A DNA stretch of 64,000 nt, taken from contig NZ_MOBM01000003.1 of NCBI RefSeq assembly GCF_003732275.1, positions 1 to 64,000 of the forward strand, read 5' to 3'. A model generated the notes under the pieces. That model ran no database searches, had not been told where the DNA came from, and saw nothing but the letters and a program-made list of their open reading frames with translations. This stretch comes from Pseudomonas frederiksbergensis (lineage in GTDB: Bacteria; Pseudomonadota; Gammaproteobacteria; Pseudomonadales; Pseudomonadaceae). Every line of letters begins with the position of its first letter. Position 1 is the first letter of the stretch. The position numbers were made by a program, and so were the translations under genes. Positions 61,037 to 64,000 of this stretch are shown here, in pieces.

Positions 61037-62400
61037 TCTTTCCGCTCTCGATCGTCAGTCTGCTCGCACTGGTCTGCCTCGGTTTGCTGGCCAGCCCTTA
61101 TCCGTATCTGGCGCCAGGCGCGGTGCTCGGCCTGGTGGCTGTCGCGGTGCTGTACCGAAAACCTGCCTGGGGTTTATTAGGCATCGCGGCGCTGGTGCCC
61201 TTCGAAGGTTTCTTCAAGGGCAGTGCGCTGTCGGGTACCAAATTCATCGGTGCGTCACTGGCGCTGATCCTGATGTTGCAACTGGCCATCCACCAGATTC
61301 CATCCGAGCGCCTGCGCAGCAACATCTGGCGCTACCTGATCTGGTTCATGGTGTTGTACCTGTTGAGCATGATCAATACCGACAACCTGGACATGTCCCA
61401 GAGCCATCTGCGGGACATAAGCGTAGGCCTGGTGCTGTTTGTGATCACCTTGCTGGTCGGCCGTGAGTTGAACCTCGATCTGTTCGCCCAGCTGGTGACC
61501 CTCAGCGTCACCGCGACCTCTGTGCTGGCCATGTTCTCCACCAAGTATCAGGACCAGGGCCGCGCCGCCGGGCTGCTGGAGGACGCGAACTCGTTTGCCC
61601 TGCTGATCGCCTTCGCCGTGCCGTTGGCCATGCTGCTGGTGATCCGCGGCCCGAACCTGTTGCACCGATTGTTCTGGGGCGCCTGCTGCATTTTGCTGCT
61701 GGGCGGCATGACCAAAACCGATTCCCGTTCCGGGCTGGTGGTACTGCTCCTGAGCTTGATGATCGGCGCCTGGCACTACCGCGCGCAGTTGCCACGCATC
61801 CGTCCGCGCCACTTGGGTTTTGCCATGCTCGGCCTTGCGATCGTGATCCCGGTGGCGACTTATTCGATGCCGGCCGGTTACCTCAAGCGCATCCAGTCCT
61901 TGAGCATCTTGAAAGAAGGCGCCAAAAGCCAGGACGAATCCCTCGGCCGCCGAGCGTCATACCTTGTGGTCGGCAGCCAGATCATTCGTGAGCACCCGTT
62001 ACTCGGTTCCGGCCCCGGCACCTTCCCGCTGCACTACGCCACCTCCGGTTACGCCAAGGTGTTTTCCGCCAACCGCAAGCCCGGCGACTTGTACCGTCGC
62101 GCTCACAACACTTACATGGAAATCTTCAGTGAACTGGGGATTCCCGCCGGGCTGTTGTTCGTCGGCATGCTGGGCCTTGGGATGTACAACCTGATCCGCG
62201 CCCGTCACGCCTGGTTGCTGCGACGGGACTGGGAACAGGCCGACCTGATCACGCACCTGGGCATCAGCTATCTGTCGTTGACACTGTTTTTGATGTTCCT
62301 CAGCGCACCGAATCACAAATACCTGTGGATCATGCTCGCCCTGACTTTCGTGTTGCGCCTCAAGGCTGAAGAACCTCCGCCGACGGAGGCCAGGGCATGA
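61033..62400 (+). CDS. O-antigen ligase / Wzy-like polymerase
   Basis: A 455-residue membrane protein with about 11-12 helices. The large periplasmic loop between late helices holds HPLLGSGPGTFPLHYAT and RAHNTYMEIFSELGIPAGLLF (quoted in part: RAHNTYMEIFSELG), typical of the Wzy_C/O-antigen ligase fold (PF04932). In this operon it most likely polymerises the repeat units. GTG 61033 overlaps the previous stop (GTGA), with GGAGG ahead. Confidence 0.87.
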   Translation: MIFPLSIVSLLALVCLGLLASPYPYLAPGAVLGLVAVAVLYRKPAWGLLGIAALVPFEGFFKGSALSGTKFIGASLALILMLQLAIHQIPSERLRSNIWRYLIWFMVLYLLSMINTDNLDMSQSHLRDISVGLVLFVITLLVGRELNLDLFAQLVTLSVTATSVLAMFSTKYQDQGRAAGLLEDANSFALLIAFAVPLAMLLVIRGPNLLHRLFWGACCILLLGGMTKTDSRSGLVVLLLSLMIGAWHYRAQLPRIRPRHLGFAMLGLAIVIPVATYSMPAGYLKRIQSLSILKEGAKSQDESLGRRASYLVVGSQIIREHPLLGSGPGTFPLHYATSGYAKVFSANRKPGDLYRRAHNTYMEIFSELGIPAGLLFVGMLGLGMYNLIRARHAWLLRRDWEQADLITHLGISYLSLTLFLMFLSAPNHKYLWIMLALTFVLRLKAEEPPPTEARA

Positions 62401-63365
62401 GCCGCATCAGCCTCGTCATCCCGATGTACAACGAAGCCCGACACATCGCCCGGACCCTGCTCGCTGCGCAACGCGCCGCCAATGCCGCAGGGCTGGAATG
62501 CGAGTTGATCGTGGCCGACAACGGTTCCACGGATCAAGGGCCGCACATTGCGCGGCAAATGGGCGCGCAGGTGCTGGTTCTGCCGGGCCTGCTGATAGGT
62601 GCGCTGCGCAATCGCGGCGCCGCCATTGCCACAGGCGAATGGCTGGCCTTCATTGATGCCGACATCGAAGTGCCCGAGGACTGGCTCACGCTGTTGTTGA
62701 GCATCCAGCCTGCAGTTCAGGTCGACGTCCTGGGACTGGACCTGCACACCCCGGCCGAAGCCCCGTGGTATGCCAATGCCTGGCAACGCCGCACGTTGCG
62801 CCCGAACGATGAAACGGTGAAAACAGTGCGATGGCTGCCCAGTTCCAACCTGTTGATGCGTCGTCCATGGTTCGACAAGGTACGCGGCTTCAATGAAAAC
62901 CTGCGCACCGGCGAAGACAAAGATTTCACCATGCGCCTTTCCCACTCTGGCGCACGTCTGCTGTCCGTCAACCAGAGCGTTGCCCTGCATTGGGGTTACG
63001 AGAGCAGTTGGCGCGAATGGATGGGCAAGGAGTTCTGGCGTCAGGGAAGTCACCTGCAATTACTGCGCAGCCACGGCATGAATCTGCGTTTACTGCGTTT
63101 CCCGATGCTCTCGATCATCGCCTGGGTGTTGGATTTCATGGCGCTATCCGCCCTGCTCAACGGTTCCCCCCGACTGGCGCTATTCATGCTGTTCGTCACC
63201 AGCCTGCCAGCGCTCGCCCAGAGCCTGCGGCAAAGCCTGAAACACCGTGACCTTCGCCTGATGCTGCAATTGTGGGGCCTGCACTGGGTGCGCCTGCACC
63301 TGGCCGGTGCCGCGCTCATCCTGAGCCTTTGTCATTGGAATGCCAGGAGGCCGGCCCGTGGCTGA
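62397..63365 (+). CDS. Glycosyltransferase family 2
   Basis: A 322-residue GT-A enzyme: ISLVIPMYNEARHIARTL, ADNGSTDQGPHIAR, the DXD-like FIDADIEVPEDW and FNENLRTGEDKDFTMRL. A hydrophobic C-terminal third (about residues 235-315) holds two or three helices, so it is anchored to the inner membrane. ATG 62397 overlaps the polymerase stop by four bases. Confidence 0.88.
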   Translation: MSRISLVIPMYNEARHIARTLLAAQRAANAAGLECELIVADNGSTDQGPHIARQMGAQVLVLPGLLIGALRNRGAAIATGEWLAFIDADIEVPEDWLTLLLSIQPAVQVDVLGLDLHTPAEAPWYANAWQRRTLRPNDETVKTVRWLPSSNLLMRRPWFDKVRGFNENLRTGEDKDFTMRLSHSGARLLSVNQSVALHWGYESSWREWMGKEFWRQGSHLQLLRSHGMNLRLLRFPMLSIIAWVLDFMALSALLNGSPRLALFMLFVTSLPALAQSLRQSLKHRDLRLMLQLWGLHWVRLHLAGAALILSLCHWNARRPARG

Positions 63366-64000
63366 ATTCATTTTCTGGTTGTGCCTGTTCTTGCCCGTGT
63401 ATGCCTGGCTCGGCTACCCGCTGCTGCTGACGCTGATCGCGCCGTTGTTCCGCGTGCGGCGTCACGCACCAGCACAACCCATGAATGTCAGCATCATCAT
63501 CGCCGCGCACAACGAGGCCCGGCATATCGAAGAGAAGTTGCGCACCCTGCTCGCCCAGGATTATCAGGCGCGCTCGCTACACATCATTCTGGCCAGCGAC
63601 GGCTCCACCGACGACACCGTGGCCTGCGCCCACAAGGTCATCGACCCGCGCATCAGCGTGCTCGACCTGCCACGTCAGGGCAAGGCGGCCACCTTGAATG
63701 CCGGCGTCGCCCTGAGCACGAGCGAGATTCTGGTGTTCACCGACGCCGACAACCAATGGTCGACCGACACCCTCGGCCAGTTGCTCGCGCCCCTGGCCGA
63801 TCCAGAGGTCGGGGCCTGTGCCGGGCACATGCTGATCCCGGTGCCGGGCGAGGGCCTGAGCCTGGGCGACAGCCTTTATCGGCATTACGAAGGCTGGTTG
63901 CGCAAGATGGAAAATCGCACCGGCTGCATGGTCTCTGCCGACGGCGCCCTGCTCGCCCTGCGCCGCGAGTTGTTCCAGCACGTGCCGGCGGAGGTCAATG
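63358..64000 (+). CDS. Glycosyltransferase family 2, cut by the window edge
   Basis: The first 214 codons of a GT2 enzyme. GTG 63358 has AGGAGG seven bases ahead and overlaps the previous gene by eight bases. The product starts with a membrane helix (AEFIFWLCLFLPVYAWLGYP), then NVSIIIAAHNEARHIEEKL, ASDGSTDDTVA, QGKAATLNAGVA and FTDADNQWS with the DXD. CAGHMLIPVPGEG and the later SADGALLALRRELF follow. The membrane helix before the catalytic domain is that of HasA/BcsA-like or ExoU-like transferases. The 3' end is outside the window. Confidence 0.87.
   Translation, partial: MAEFIFWLCLFLPVYAWLGYPLLLTLIAPLFRVRRHAPAQPMNVSIIIAAHNEARHIEEKLRTLLAQDYQARSLHIILASDGSTDDTVACAHKVIDPRISVLDLPRQGKAATLNAGVALSTSEILVFTDADNQWSTDTLGQLLAPLADPEVGACAGHMLIPVPGEGLSLGDSLYRHYEGWLRKMENRTGCMVSADGALLALRRELFQHVPAEVN

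Overview
The window is chromosomal DNA from a Pseudomonas of the broad P. fluorescens group. The evidence is high-GC coding bias, DhcA/DhcB, FtrA, CobF, HglS, PlaF-like and MntH proteins of Pseudomonas type, and many intergenic REP/REPIN-like palindromes in three families. No rRNA, tRNA, CRISPR array or intact insertion sequence was seen. All calls come from reading the sequence; no database search was run.

Layout. 1-2.6 kb: tail of a DUF488 protein, a tandem universal stress protein behind a probable Anr box, a methyltransferase and a DUF4242 protein. 2.7-10.3 kb: a probable metal/thiol-stress neighbourhood with DipZ (CcdA plus thioredoxin domains), two small secreted proteins (one DUF2790), an OmpR-type regulator with its sensor kinase, a HvfB/HvfC (DUF692/DUF2063) pair that normally matures a metal-binding RiPP, and a methyltransferase. 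One 36-bp motif occurs twice before the regulator and once between hvfB and the methyltransferase, which suggests a shared regulon. 10.4-23.1 kb: DhcR-like LysR regulator with dhcAB and thiolase, MntH, membrane and secreted proteins of unknown role, an esterase, an amino-acid-binding protein, a glutamine amidotransferase, a rhodanese/FtrA pair, and cobF with an unusual histidine phosphatase.

23.4-31.7 kb: a same-strand block that looks like an uncharacterised catabolic system: RpiR regulator, cysteine hydrolase, glutamine-synthetase-like ligase, N-formylglutamate-amidohydrolase-like protein, APC permease, two arginine-succinyltransferase paralogues, then oxaloacetate decarboxylase. 32-42 kb: a CPG2-like peptidase, a MASE2-GGDEF cyclase, a PlaF-like lipase, glcDEF, hglS and a DJ-1/PfpI protein.

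42.1-46.9 kb: an accessory island with a type VI secretion hcp gene behind a sigma-54-like promoter and three copies of an 18-bp palindrome, a decayed vgrG, a hybrid sensor kinase flanked by two direct terminator-containing repeats, and a run of small unknown genes. 47-51.2 kb: an ABC ATPase / FtsX permease / AttH-like lipoprotein operon. 51.4-64 kb: a sulfatase-superfamily membrane enzyme opposite a long exopolysaccharide operon (ugd, UDP-sugar 4-epimerase, priming sugar transferase, a CpsD-like ATPase lacking the P-loop lysine, Wza-like export lipoprotein, Wzz-like co-polymerase, glycosyltransferases, Wzy-like polymerase) that runs off the right edge.
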